From Mnemiopsis leidyi (lineage: Eukaryota; Ctenophora; Tentaculata; Lobata; Bolinopsidae): a stretch of DNA of 64,000 bases. The DNA lies in NCBI GenBank assembly GCA_000226015.1, contig JH154462.1, positions 81,301-145,300 of the forward strand, given 5' to 3'. A program made the position numbers and the translations under genes. This document shows, piece by piece, positions 17,701-28,895 of this stretch; position 1 is the first letter of the stretch; every line of letters starts with the position of its first letter. The notes under the pieces are model-generated. The model saw only the letters and a list, made by a program, of their open reading frames with translations, made no database searches and was not told where the DNA came from.

Positions 17701-20468
17701 TGTAATGGACCACTAAAAAAGTTTCATATTCAGTAAAGATAACATCGTAATTACGGGATGATTAACAAAGCTCGATTGGATGCAGAAACTCTCAGGCAAA
17801 TTTGTTGTAAATACGCATAAGCAACAATACAACATAGCCATAATTTCGGTATTATAAAGTTACTCAGTCAAGGCAGTATAACTCAACAATCACTACTTTC
17901 AAAAAGTGCTGTAAAAAAGGGATTGACTTACAATAACTTTCTATTTGGACTTCTACGATGTTACTGAAGATGGTATGCGTACCATCCTTTGTTACATCTG
18001 TTACCTGTGGTATTTCTTTTGGTCAGTACGCTCATAGCTCAGCTCATACAAATATCGGTTTTAATCTGATTTTCTATTTCCATGGAGCAGAGAATTCTTG
18101 AAAAGTAACAAAAAAGGAGATCAAAATGTTTCGAACACCTAAAAATAAGTGCAACAACATCCTTGTTCTAAAACCCATGCGCTGCTTTAACCACTAAATC
18201 AACTTATAGGCTAACCAAGCGCGGCTAACCAAGCGGCTAACTAAGCGGCTAACTAAGCGGCTAACTAAGCGGCTAACTAAGTGGCTAACTAAGCGGCTAA
18301 CTAAGCGGCCTACCCACCTTGCACTGATAATATCCTGCATCTGTACCGCTTGCGGAGGCGATTGACAACGTACCAGTTTCATCAGTTATCCCATTATACA
18401 GCTCTGATAGAGTGCTTCCTATATCTGACAAAGGCAAGTGTGAGTAAAACTTTATTGTGTGAGTCAAACTTTATTTTGAGCCCCACGGTCGTTACTAAGA
18501 ACAGAACTGAAGTACTAACAATACTAGTATTAACAGTATTAAAAGCATTACTAAAATAGACAGAATTGCGAGTAAGATTAGAGGAAATTAAACTTACTGG
18601 CAGGGAAAGTGTCGCTGTAGTACCAATGATAAGAAACTGACTCCCCAACAGCGGCTATTGAGCAAACTAGACTGATCTTATTACCCTGGTTTACGCTCAA
18701 ACTTTGAGGTTCACTCTGCCATTGTGGCGTTAGTGTTACTGAAATGGTAATATTTACATAACTCTACTGATAATGATATACTGACTTGTTTAACAATATG
18801 ACGATACAATCGCTCACTCCTCAGTAAAAATAAAAAATTTCGGTTTCCTTGATTTTTTCTCTAGAATAAGCGCCGTTAGAATTCTTGGAATTCAGTCAAT
18901 CAAGACGTCACGTTAATTTTGACTGAAGTAAACAGATAGGTTCAGTTTGTAGGGGTATCAAATTATAAATTAAATCTATCCGCGTTGACATCAAAAATAA
19001 AAGGTGCCGGCTTGTAAAGTTACGTCTATCGGGAGCCTGAAACAAGCAATCCAAGCTAATTCTAATCTCGGATAAATGTAAAATCCGGTTTATCATAACC
19101 GCATCAGCTCATCGCCTAAAGATTAAATTGGCCATTGTAATTCAATTAAATACATTTTATGAGAAAACGAGCTATAATCTCATTCCAAAAGTATCCGGTG
19201 CATTGCTATGTATACTCTAGAACCTTCAGTTAATGCTATAAAACATCAATCCCCCGTTGTCATCTCATTGTAGATGCTACGATACAAATTTCAGACTCGA
19301 TTTTTACGGGCACAGAAACTACCAAGACGGTTTGCAAACACTTACTTCTAAAACCTTGAATGTCACTATCACATGCGAGGTTCACAAAAATGTAACTCAT
19401 GTGACACACAGACATGTATACACCGGCAGCTTTACATTTAGTACATTTTCAAACTTACTAAAAAGTTCGCGTCTATATTGAGTATATTCCGTCAGGTTGC
19501 TAATGCTTGGCAGAGTTTCATTTTGGATTGGAACTTTATCCAACACTGATTAAAGCTTGTCTCAGTGTTGGATTATCATTATATAGGCTTCATCTTGATA
19601 AAAGGAGATGCAATTTGAAATATGCTTTACAGACCACAGATTACTTATGGTGTCTGGCGAAAAAATGGCATGAGTGATGCTGTTTGAATACAATAGTATC
19701 GACTCATGATAATCAAGACATGCTTCAACATACGGAAAGAAGGACAAAATTGTTTAAGTGCTGGAAAATTCTGCTGTAGAGTCAACTGACAAACTCATGA
19801 CGAATCGCGATAGAATAAAACGTAAAAATCCAATTAAAACTTACGTGCACGTTTTCTCCGATGATAGTGGTTCATATTTAAACTTTTAAATCGGAGTATA
19901 GCAACATGACTAGGATCTTTAGGAACTATTTTGAATTCTGCGTCTGTTAGGTCAGGATGTGAACATATTCTGTAGTTAAGTTCCACCTTTCTGAGATCGG
20001 GATGACTGCTTCGAGAACTTTTGCAGTGGTGGGGGCATCTGTAACTGAAAAGAGGAGAGTGCGTGAGGAATGTGTAATTCGTTAGTTCATCGCATTGAAG
20101 TGCGAGATAGATTTGATAAGATAATTAATTAGATTTGTTAATCTAATTAACTTAATCCCACGTGCGTGCGCGCGAAAAATAGCCTAGTTCTACACGAAAA
20201 GGTCAGCGCGCCCGCCATAAGGTGCACAAAACATGTTCCAATATCATCGCTGTGAGCTACACCCTAACTAGATCTAAAATGAAACTAAAACTTAAACTAA
20301 AATAAAACTAAAACAAAGTGTTTTACAAAAACAAAGAATTTACCTTGTAGTTGACTGTAATCGATGGTTGTGATCTTTTGGGGTGAAACTACAGTCTAAG
20401 GTAGAGGAGAGCACTGTGTAGTGAGAGAGAAGATAAAGTATTAAACATAATAAGGGGTACTGTGTCAT
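14136..20468 (-). CDS. Ig gene B: signal peptide, LRR-like head, five Ig domains, GPI-like tail (17 exons)
   Basis: Exons by eye (minus strand): 20468-20344, 20044-19845, 19722-19645, 19545-19459, 19429-19346, 18738-18598, 18403-18318, 18004-17932, 17273-17183, 16744-16641, 16373-16227, 16073-15883, 15687-15579, 15442-15319, 15097-14931, 14747-14640 and 14434-14136. The sum is 2214 bp, an open frame of 737 codons plus stop. Exons 3-5 are tentative; each is phase 1 to phase 1, so leaving them out keeps the frame. Order: leader, Cys-rich CPxxC region like an LRR N-terminal cap, basic RRKRA, five Ig domains, then a C-terminus of small residues followed by a hydrophobic end, as in GPI-anchored proteins. 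The product should sit on the outer cell surface, probably for adhesion or recognition (inference). It is head to tail with gene A, so the two may be distant tandem relatives. Confidence 0.8.
14471..14515. repeat. GATA-type microsatellite
   Basis: Short run of TAGA/GATCTATA repeats in the last intron of gene B. Confidence 0.8.
14931..15442 (-). CDS. Gene B exons 14-15: Ig4, lacking the core Trp
   Basis: Exon 14 (15442-15319) has SIFIPCTATGAD and leaves in phase 2. Exon 15 (15097-14931) continues QVRFLKNGALL, where the usual strand-C Trp is Arg-Phe, then GLTFTSYDSRDSGVYQC, a standard E-F region. The missing Trp is tolerated in some Ig domains; the rest of the pattern is intact. Confidence 0.82.
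15579..16073 (-). CDS. Gene B exons 12-13: Ig3
   Basis: Exon 12 (16073-15883) has VELYCLGVGHPA and YTWTVGD and leaves in phase 0 at CAG|GTTTGA. Exon 13 (15687-15579) has VTISNAKTTDAGLYKCSC, with an extra Cys after the F-strand Cys, and leaves in phase 1 at GTAAGT. Confidence 0.83.
16227..17273 (-). CDS. Gene B exons 9-11: Ig2
   Basis: Exon 9 (17273-17183) has VSLLAEDVLILDCPQID, exon 10 (16744-16641) has NPPATITWYKNNEVF and exon 11 (16373-16227) has LVLMSMTTAHNGVYKCRATN. Phases are 1, 2, 1 and 1. The opposite strand of exon 9 looks like a signal-peptide exon (17207-17322) but is a shadow. The donor of exon 10, GTGCGT, is unusual. Confidence 0.8.
16831..17088. repeat. 20-bp minisatellite in a gene B intron
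   Basis: About 13 copies of GATCTGTTTCAAGTAGATTT, with AGTACATTT and TTGAGTTT variants. It lies between exons 9 and 10 of gene B, that is, inside the Ig2 coding region. Confidence 0.88.
17932..18738 (-). CDS. Gene B exons 6-8: Ig1
   Basis: Exon 6 (18738-18598) has ISLVCSIAAV and YHWYYSD, exon 7 (18403-18318) has TLSIASASGTDAGYYQC and exon 8 (18004-17932) gives the G strand and a linker. Phases are 1, 1, 0 and 1. The donors are GTAAGT, GTGGGT and GTAAGT. A GCGGCTAACTAA minisatellite starts a few bases after the donor of exon 7. Confidence 0.82.
18208..18310. repeat. GCGGCTAACTAA minisatellite
   Basis: About eight copies of a 12-bp unit, ending 7 bp from the splice donor of gene B exon 7. It does not contain a donor copy. 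Confidence 0.88.
19346..19722 (-). CDS. Gene B tentative exons 3-5: LRR-like
   Basis: Three open segments of 78, 87 and 84 bp have GT-AG borders and phase 1 at both ends: 19722-19645 (ESILLYSNSITHAIFSPDTI), 19545-19459 (VPIQNETLPSISNLTEY) and 19429-19346 (NLACDSDIQGF, perhaps a C-terminal cap Cys). The spacing of Leu, Ile and Asn recalls leucine-rich repeats. Support is weaker than for the Ig exons: the first acceptor has a good pyrimidine tract, but the other two are poor. They may be partly wrong or not exonic. Confidence 0.35.
19845..20044 (-). CDS. Gene B exon 2: CPxxC cap resembling an LRR N-terminal domain
   Basis: Starts after TTTTCAG with YRCPHHCKSS and has a fourth Cys in YRICSHPDLTDAEF. 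It then reads IVPKDPSHVAILRFKSLN, which resembles the cap and first strand of leucine-rich repeats (Cys-x3-Cys region, a second Cys pair, P-x-x-P-x-x-x-x-x-L-x-x). It ends HRRKRA in phase 1 before GTAAGT. The basic run could be a furin-type cleavage site. The exon is convincing; the LRR reading is an inference. Confidence 0.65.
20344..20468 (-). CDS. Gene B exon 1: signal peptide
   Basis: Starts MTQYPLLCLILYLLSHYTVL, a clear leader with likely cleavage near TVLSS, then LDCSFTPKDHNH. It ends in phase 2 before GTAAAT. The ATG is the first in frame in this open stretch. Joining to exon 2 gives TTS-YRCPHHC. Confidence 0.75.
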
Positions 20469-22860
20469 TGCTAGAGAAGGGGAAACGTTAGTTAGTAGTC
20501 AAATCATGAAACGTTGGCAAATTCATTAATATTACAAGAAATTCGAATATACATAACGGGTATTCCAATTTAGATGCAGATCAAATTTAAATCTCAGATT
20601 GATTATAATGGATTTAGCTACTGTCCAATATTACTTCAGACGTACAATGTACAAAGAAAAATACCTGCAAAATTTTCTATGTAGAATTAACTACCTGAAC
20701 GTAATTTAATTAAAGGCTGAAGGGTGAAAACAAATATACGTCCAGTTGATTAATGCAGTAATGCTAATAAAAATGATCTGTGGGAAATGCAATAATTTTA
20801 GTTGAAAACGTAACATTATATACTTGCAACCCCGTAAAATGTGCCAGGACAATGACAATCGGTTAGATTCCAGTGTGAAGGATAACTGTTCAAAGAGTCC
20901 CCGAAACAGGAAAACACAAGATTGAAGTTCCAGGGAAATGGCTGAATTATGTATATGTTTACATAATTATTAATTACATCCTGTCTCTTCAACGAGAGTT
21001 TCCGATGTCTCTTTAATCATGGGGTCGCACATACTCGGTCATAATTAGCAAATTACCTAATTTATTGTCTGGTATGTTGTAAAAAGATAAGGGGTTGATT
21101 TCGGAATATACTCAGATAAAAATTGACTGGTACTAGGGCAAAACAATTGGACATAAAATGATGAATGGCAATTACCGATAAGAATTTAATACGGGGAAAG
21201 GTCAATTTTAAAATATGGGACTAAGTGCAGAATTTAGACGCAATGTTCTCTTTCGGAGGCCGAGGTCACCATTAATAGTGGAAAAAAAATAGTTTTTTCC
21301 CGCAGAAACTAAGATAAGTATTATCAAAAATGTAAATGAAGACAGCTTAATGTAGTTAAAGAGGATTTTATGGCCTAGAGATTGATTAGTTCGTCTATTC
21401 ACTAGGACACTCTGAACCCAAGACCGCGAGGAAGAACCGTTACATTTTGTGTCCTTCGTCACTTTAATCCAGAGTTAATATTCATGAATTAGAGACCGGG
21501 GTAATTCTCGACTTACGACAACTATAACATTTCTGAGAACAATCTGGGCCCCAAAATGCAAAGCCTTTAAAAAGTTAATATCTTAAGAACAGAAAAAAAC
21601 CTAAAAAAATCCGAATTACTTCATATGCCGTAGGTTTGATAACTATATCATATAGTCTATATGCGAACTCCGTACAAAAGGAATAACAAAATTGAAATCG
21701 AGAAGAAATTCATTCTTTTATTCTATACTGGAGAACGATGAAATATCAAATTACAAGAAGAGCACTGCTGACAGTTCGTAGTAAGATATTTTAACTTTTA
21801 CAATTACAGCAAAATCTCAAATTTTGTACTTTCATGACGCCAACTTAATCTCAAATTTTGCACTTTTTATATCGCTAACTTAAATGATTTTTTCAACGGA
21901 TTTATTCCACACCGAATCAATAATGGGGACCAAGCACACAAGAATGCGATGTAACGGCAATATTTCTGTCCAGATGTGAGATGGTAGATGGATCAACAAA
22001 TCATTATCTTCTTTGAATATTGGAACGTTTTTTGATACCTTGATCGCTTTTTGTGGTTTCTGATACTGTTTCGCGGTATATGGTATTACTAACAGTATAT
22101 CATGACCTAATTTGGAGACTTATGGACGGCTCCCGATAGAGACACTCTAAAATCAGTAATAATTGCATTTTCAATTTTTTCGGTTTTTGGAAGTACTGAG
22201 AGGCTTTGGGTAGATAAAACCTCCATTTTGATACTTGTTTACCTATCATCATCATTCAAAGGCTTTCTAGACTAATTCTATTTTCATTTCGATCACCTCA
22301 TATTTAGGACTCACGTTTATTTTCATAATCCTTTTACCCCAACTAAGATGATGAAATTTAAGATTTTGAGGACCCAACGATCCTGTTTTATTCATAACTC
22401 TCGACCGGAACAAAAGAGTTTAAATTAAAACAAAAGCAAGTCGAGCCAGCCCAAGAAACCGCAATAATGCACGGCAGAGAAAGATAGAAATTTGATGACT
22501 TTTTTCACAAGAACGGCCACCATTACCAGCCACCTTATCGTTTAGTTTTGAGTCCAAAATATCATGTACAGTCGGTAAGACCAAGCACGATTCAGAGGAA
22601 ATGAAAATAGAAACTTTATAAAACACGAACACTATCAGTTAGTGAGTCTATAATACGAAATGAAATATGCCAAAGAGGTAAATATCAGGTTGTGGCGATG
22701 TGTATCTCGCCTCCTTAAGAGATTGTGAGAGAGGAACAAAACCACGCCAGGGTGGTAAACTTTCCGAGAAAAGCAGGTTACAAAGTAAGGGTGGCACGTA
22801 TTTTTGTGGCACCTTGGTGACACAAACAAGGCAAACAGTGTAAAACAAAGCTCAAATCCG
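20469..22860. other. AT-rich DNA upstream of gene B, nothing recognised
   Basis: No exon-like segment, repeat array or promoter module was seen. The gene B promoter should be at the left edge, but I see no TATA box near 20500. Short open frames at 21208-21462 and 22420-22848 (minus) lack any recognisable domain. Confidence 0.4.
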
Positions 22861-22868
22861 ACAAAACA

Positions 22869-22973
22869 GTCACGTGACCACTCTCCTGGTATGTGATTGG
22901 ACGATTACACGGACGCTTGGCAAGCAGGGTGCTTTCTCATTGGTGGATTGTTTGGCTGCTGAACGTTGATTGG
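22869..22973. promoter_or_regulatory. E-box plus three CCAAT boxes
   Basis: GTCACGTGAC at 22869-22878, then inverted CCAAT boxes (ATTGG) at 22896, 22939 and 22969. Their spacings are 43 and 30 bp. No TATA box or gene is seen beside them. Binding by NF-Y and by bHLH-zip factors is inferred from the motifs. Confidence 0.4.
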
Positions 22974-23319
22974 CCGCGAGGGCAGGGTTGGTACGGGACT
23001 TGTTGCAGATCAAGCCCACCGAATTACAGTCCTTGACCACAAACCATACCAGCGAATAGTAATTATCCGTCCAAACTTGAATGATGAACATAGGGTTCAC
23101 CCCGCTCTGTAACGCTATGTCGCTCAGTTAAAATGGTCAGCATGGATATGCTCATATAATGGAGATATGCTCATATTATTCTAATATTCTATAATTGGTT
23201 TGTGTCTGCTTACCTACTTAGCTTCTGCTACTCAACTTTTCTGGTCTACATCCACGAAACGGGGTTTATAATAGGGGATGATACTTGGCAGCTGTAGGTT
23301 TAAAGTTCTAAATAGAACT

Positions 23320-23580
23320 ATGGGGAGGAGATGGAGAATAGAAATACAGTTATGGGGAGGAGATGGAGAAGAAAGAATAGGTCTAGGAGCTCAGAAGAGA
23401 AAGAGGAAGTAAGAATGGAAAGAAGAAGAAGAAGAACAGAGACGATATGAGGAGGGGTAAAAGAATCCGGGGTATCGATCTATAGCATGAGAATGAGAAT
23501 GAGAATGGGAATACAGATAAAAATGAGAATGAGGCGCTAAGAGGGAGGTAAGAAAGGAGGAGAAACTGAGAAGAAATATT
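23320..23580. repeat. Purine-rich (GA) low-complexity tract
   Basis: The plus strand is almost all A and G, with GGGGAGGAGATGGAGAA and GAGAATGAGAATG sub-repeats. A polypurine tract of this length can form triplex DNA. Confidence 0.7.
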
Positions 23581-26500
23581 AGCTTATAAGAACCACATTA
23601 TTCTACCTTGTTATTACGTCAATTACACACAATGTTTTGTTTAAAGTAGAGATAAAGTCATAATTTAAGGTCGTGACTGAATATGTAATATCTAATGAGT
23701 AGGCGTGAAAATCGATAGCTTAGAAAGGGCGTTGCTTAAATTACCTGGAATTTCGTAAAGAATGACCAAGAAGAAAGCGTTTGCGAATTTGTAATCGCAA
23801 CTCTAAATATTAAGTTTCACAATTACCACAATTATCACAAAATGGGCACTAACCACCAGCCGAATTCGGGCGTACTTTTCAACCTGCTGCAAGAGCAAAA
23901 CACTCTGAAGAGCAGATCTCTCTTAGCAGGTCATTGCTATTAGCCCCCCGGAACGTGCTTAACAGTGGCACGCAGGACGGAATGAACGGAGGGAGAAGAA
24001 AGTTGGAAGTTATCCAAGAATTAACACGGGAGTCAGGCACGATCCTACGGTCCGTGCAGCTGGCCGGGACGGCTCTTAGGCGGGAACAATGTTTGATTGT
24101 TTGTTAGTGACACGACTTTCGCTAGCACGAAGTTCCATATTGGAATATGGGGAAGTGTTTTACTGAGGTATTTGCAGGAGGAATTATCATTGCATGCTAG
24201 TAAGGGATTTTACATTCTTAACGGAAGTTTTTATTGCACGTTGTAAAGTATTTGAGGGGGGACTAAGTGTGTTAGACGTAATGACGTGCGTGAAAGTAGC
24301 CGGAAAGCATTAGAACATTCAATACAGTGGTGGACACTTAAGGAATTCTTTACTGTATTTCATGTGGATTTGTAGTATGCGAAATCTTTTAAATCTGCAA
24401 GAAGTTATTTTTCGCTATGATCAAATGACGAACGCAGTAGCCAGTAACGAATTGTAAAGACAGAAGTGGTCAATGGATGAAACACAAATAAAGCTTCTAA
24501 CTTAACGTTAAATGGTTAAATCTTGAAACAAAATTGTTATAATTTGAGAAAAAAAGGATTGTCGGAGATCATGCCAGCTTTCTCGCTGAGAAAAATATAC
24601 TGGTGAAATTGAAAATAACGAGAGAGAATTAGAAAAAGGGGAAAACTTAACTTCTTTTGTTGTAATATTTTAAAAATTCCAAAGTTAGATGAAATGTGGC
24701 AGGGGCAAAGGAACTAGGCAGAGGCGGGGCCAGGCCATCGTGTCACAACAAATAATTATTACTTTATTAAAAGTACATTAACTCCGCGAGGAAATAGTAA
24801 ACTTTTGAAAACATAAGAGACGCCGCCACCGCTCTTCAAGCGTCGTTAAAATATACATTTCAAAACCCGGAGATAGCCATGGTTATTTATATCTGCGCCA
24901 TTTTAAAAGTGTAACATGAAGAAAAGGTGAACAAGCATGTAGTTGAGGAAGATATACGTTTGTGGTCTACTTGGAATTTCAAGTTTTACCGCCCCGGCCA
25001 CGCAGCCCCAGATAACGCCTCTTCCACCCGCCAACAAGCATGAAATCTTGAAAATATAGCCATGGTGAAAAGTTAATCAACATTCAGGATTTCTGCAGAA
25101 TCGTGTGTACCGAGTCTGGATGAATTATTAACGGCGAGTTATTAAGTTATTAGATATACTGATATTGGTACTTCGCGGCGTAGAACAAACTTAAGAATGG
25201 CTCAGCGATGACACATGCGTCCTAAAAATATACACAAAAAACAAAGCATATATAAAACGTTAAAACATAAGTTCGAGAAGCGATAATTGTCAGAGCGGAA
25301 GCGAGCTGTAACAAAACCACAATGTCGATGTCAATCAGCGAGAAACAAAATGCAAATCAAGACTAAATGTCGCTGACGTGTCCTCAATTTGACACTTGCA
25401 GGGGAAGAGAAAAAGTCATCTTGTGATAATTAAAGGAAAAGAAATACTTAAATTGCTAATAACGTAGTGATAACGTTGCTAATAAAGTTGTTCTAACATT
25501 GCTAATAACCTGGTGCTTGTCATGTGGTGGTCCAATCAAAAGTAGCTATGTGAACGGCGATAATAACATACTGTGTGAATGTCGGGGAAATCTAAGAAAT
25601 CTCAAACAAACTTGAGTTATAAAAAACCGGCGGTAATCACAAGTTAAAGAACCGCGGCGTAACTGACGACTGACGTACAAAGATAGGACGACAGGACGTG
25701 ATCCGTGCCGAAACTGAGAAATATTTTAAGATGCAAAAAATGTTTAAAAAATGTACATAAAAATGCTTTAAAAATGCACCAAGTTAAGAAAATAAGATAT
25801 AGATTATTATTCAAAGCATTTCATAAACATCACGATACATTCAAATACAGCCAAAATTCAAGGAGCTACGGGTACGACATTAACTTCACCGTCCTTCTCA
25901 ATTTTCTACATAAAGTGAAGTCAAAATCAAATTGTAATTTAATAATTGAAAATCAAATTGTTATTCACTAGGCTACTTTACCGCTACCATCTACATCAGG
26001 GACCAAGTGAAACAACTTTAACATAACTTATTCAATGAGTTGCCTAATATTTGTAGACAACCACAAATTACATGATTGAGTTTAAACACTAACACCAAGT
26101 GGTGAATAATACGAATTTTTTACAAAATCTGTTGAAATATTATGAATGATACACTAGAGCACAAGATTTTACGAAATCCAGTCGAATATTATGAAATCTT
26201 GTGAAATATAATGGATATTTCACTTGACTTACAACATTACGTAAAATATTTTGAGAATTTTACTCGATTTAACAATATCTGGCAAAAGATATGAATATTT
26301 CACCTGATTTCACAATATCTGGTGATGTCTGACAGCGCTTACTATTGAAACATCCTAACAACATATTTTGTCTTAATAAGTAGTTGACATTTGAAATAGA
26401 GAATTCTAAGTTGGCAACAAATTTTTATTTTGAAAAAAATACTTGTATTGACGATTCTAAGTCAGCAAGGAACGTATATTTAGAAACAAAAGAAGGGCGT

Positions 26501-26700
26501 CTAACCTAGAACCTGAACATACAATGAAACTTAGATTTGGACTGTAATACTGATATAGCCGCTGGAAAAGTGAAGTTATGGCGAAGTTGAAGGGCAGCTG
26601 AACCCAGACAAATCCAGAATTGCACGAGCGTTAAATTATCGGTTTGCTCGATCCCTGGATGAAATATTGGTTCTAGTGAAGCAACCATCGGGAGTTAGGT
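23581..26700. other. Intergenic, only degenerate repeats seen
   Basis: Holds imperfect TTGCTAATAACG repeats (about 25450-25510) and loose repeats of the form AATATTATGAAATCTTGTGA (about 26130-26325). The plus-strand open frame 25705-25971 is Lys- and His-rich, has no recognised domain and is probably chance in AT-rich DNA. Confidence 0.4.
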
Positions 26701-26708
26701 TTAACCGA

Positions 26709-26969
26709 CCAATCGGATCGCTCGGTTTAGGTCAACTTCCAATCAGAAATATTTCCATGGAAATCAACCAATCAATAAGTGCATCAGAGTGTTAGACAGC
26801 CAATAAAAGAAGGTTGACGAGTCAGTTGACCAATGGGTAGCCAGAACGGTCTCCCGCCTTCAATTAGGGTCTGCCTTAAAACAGGATTAAACCAATCAGA
26901 AGCGAGGAAAAAGTAGGCGTGCAGCGAGCAGGAATTATGGGTCGATAAGGAAGGATCGGTATATAAAAA
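26709..26969 (+). promoter_or_regulatory. Orphan promoter: six CCAAT boxes and TATA box
   Basis: CCAAT pentamers, all on the plus strand, lie at 26709, 26739, 26768, 26800, 26830 and 26892. Spacings are mostly 29-32 bp, about three helical turns. A TATATAAAAA box follows at 26960-26969, so transcription would start near 26990. The first ATG (27049) opens a frame of only 11 codons. No protein gene is seen downstream, so the product may be noncoding or a first exon spliced far away. Confidence 0.5.
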
Positions 26970-27334
26970 GGAGAAAATTAGTGCACATGTAGATTACCAA
27001 AGGTGTTAGGGGAAATAGGGAACTTTGGGGCATAATTTGGGTTTAGAATGAACGAGTTTGGATTCACCTTGACGAGTCTTTAATCAGCTTAATCAGCTTA
27101 ATTAAATACCCTGAATGTATGTAATGCGATAAAGCTGTTCAGTGAAGGCCCAAATATAATAAGTGACTTAATGAAGGAAACATGGGAAATATCACCACTC
27201 ACGTAATTGTGGGTTCTCGAATTCAGAAAATGCGGGAAAGTATTTCAGATTTCTCCACGAGTCGCTGATGGATATACCAGTGCACATTCCATTAGTTATA
27301 GCTTAGTTTGAGGGAACGGATAAGTAGGAATTAC

Positions 27335-27408
27335 AGGAATGTTTAAAACAGACTTATCTGCACAAATGTCAGGAATACTTCAAAAAAGACTTATCTGCAC
27401 AAATGTGA
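27335..27408. repeat. Two tandem copies of a 37-bp unit
   Basis: GACTTATCTGCACAAATGT occurs twice, preceded each time by an AGGAATNNTT variant. It accounts for a small plus-strand open frame (27339-27521). Confidence 0.75.
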
Positions 27409-28401
27409 AAAGTTCTCGGTCAAAGAACTGTGAGTGTAAGCACGCTTCTCGAGTTAGGAGGTGCTCGGTACTCTTAGTTGGATGTGGGCCCGTGACAGGG
27501 ACTACCTCCTCGCCTACTTAGCCCTGTTTATCCTGGGCTAACTCTACCGCTCAGAGGTAATAGAACCTAGCCTAATTTGTAGCCTAATTTGTGGCTTAAT
27601 TCAGCCCAATTCGCACTAGGGAAGCCCGTAGTATGGGGGATACCTAAGAAGCCTAAGGAGTGTAACAAGCATATGAGAATCACCACACATACACATGACA
27701 GTTAAATCGACTCAGATTCAGAGAGTCTAGATCGATGTGAGACGGACAATAAATTGTCTCACAAGATGATCTTTCCATTATCATGAGTCATGCATAGTAC
27801 GGCACTCCAAAGTGAACAAAATTATTGAATTTATTAAGTGACTGCAGAAGGTCGAAATGCGAGAGTCGAACAACCAACAGTGCAATGTAGCACTTTAGGG
27901 CAAGTTTTAGTATGTGTGACTCGATGAGAACCACTGTAATTCAATGAACTTGAAATATCGTTTGTCTTTGAATGCACCTCTCCTACCTTCTTATTATCTG
28001 TAAAATATGAATATATGGCCTGTCGGACGCTGGAATTTAACGGGAGAATGACCCGATGTTATCATACATTTTTGTGATCGGAATCCAAAAATTATTCTTT
28101 GAATCACGATTCTTGGTATGAGACATAAAAAAATCACGTAATTGCGTGGCCGTTCATCACACACCAATGCTTATCTTAGAGAAAAATTAAGAATTCTAGT
28201 AAACTGGAAAGAAAGTAATGAGGTTGGCATTTTTTCCAAATACTCAATATGTTTCCGTCCCTAGCGGTTAGGACGTACAGAATTAGGATTTACTGACATG
28301 GAACAATCACGAAAAGTGGACACCGGAGCAGACAAAAATACTTCCAAACAGAGTACCAGAATTACACAATATACAGCTGCAGGGCGTCTACACTTTTTGA
28401 G

Positions 28402-28450
28402 GTCACGTGACTATTCCTAGGTCACGTGACCTCACCCAAGGTCACGTGCC
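28402..28450. promoter_or_regulatory. Three GTCACGTG boxes, about 20 bp apart
   Basis: GTCACGTGAC at 28402 and 28421, and GTCACGTGCC at 28441. Steps of 19 and 20 bp put all three on about the same face of the helix. The core matches the CACGTG E-box and the CLEAR-type palindrome bound by bHLH-zip factors such as TFEB/MITF or USF. The target gene is unknown. Confidence 0.45.
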
Positions 28451-28848
28451 AGCATTGCATGCTTGCCTGCGTCTGGGGGCGCGCTTTTGGAAGTAGCCAC
28501 CTTAGTAGGCTTCACCACTAATCAGCAGAGCAGGGATAGCAGGGATGTTATATCTCTAAATTAATGAAAACCGTGGAATGTAGACGCCGGTAGTTACGGT
28601 GAAGGGATCACCACTATCGCCCTGCCAGCAGCGGGGCGTTAGGGGGCTCATCATCTAGGACAGTCGCACTTCACAGTAAACTGTAGAGGAATGTTCTGAT
28701 TGCCTGCATTCACGGAATTCCTGAGTTTGCTTTCGGCGGAACAAGGCGAACTATGTTATTCTCAAGAGGTTGCAGTGAAGCCGTATGGAATTATCACACA
28801 GAGTTTGGCATTAAATTTGAATTAATTGCTGCTCTTCAGAGGTTTGGA

Positions 28849-28895
28849 CCAATAAGAGGTTTGGGAATAAGTCACGTGATTATGTGAGGTCCAAT
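28849..28895. promoter_or_regulatory. CCAAT, E-box, CCAAT module
   Basis: CCAAT at 28849, GTCACGTGAT at 28871 and CCAAT at 28891, within 47 bp. No TATA box or ORF follows. Confidence 0.35.

Noticed and set aside
19257-19481. Plus-strand ORF with an NVTITC stretch resembling an Ig B strand
   Set aside because: No Trp or second Cys pattern and no splice partner; the opposite strand offers a tentative exon that fits gene B better.
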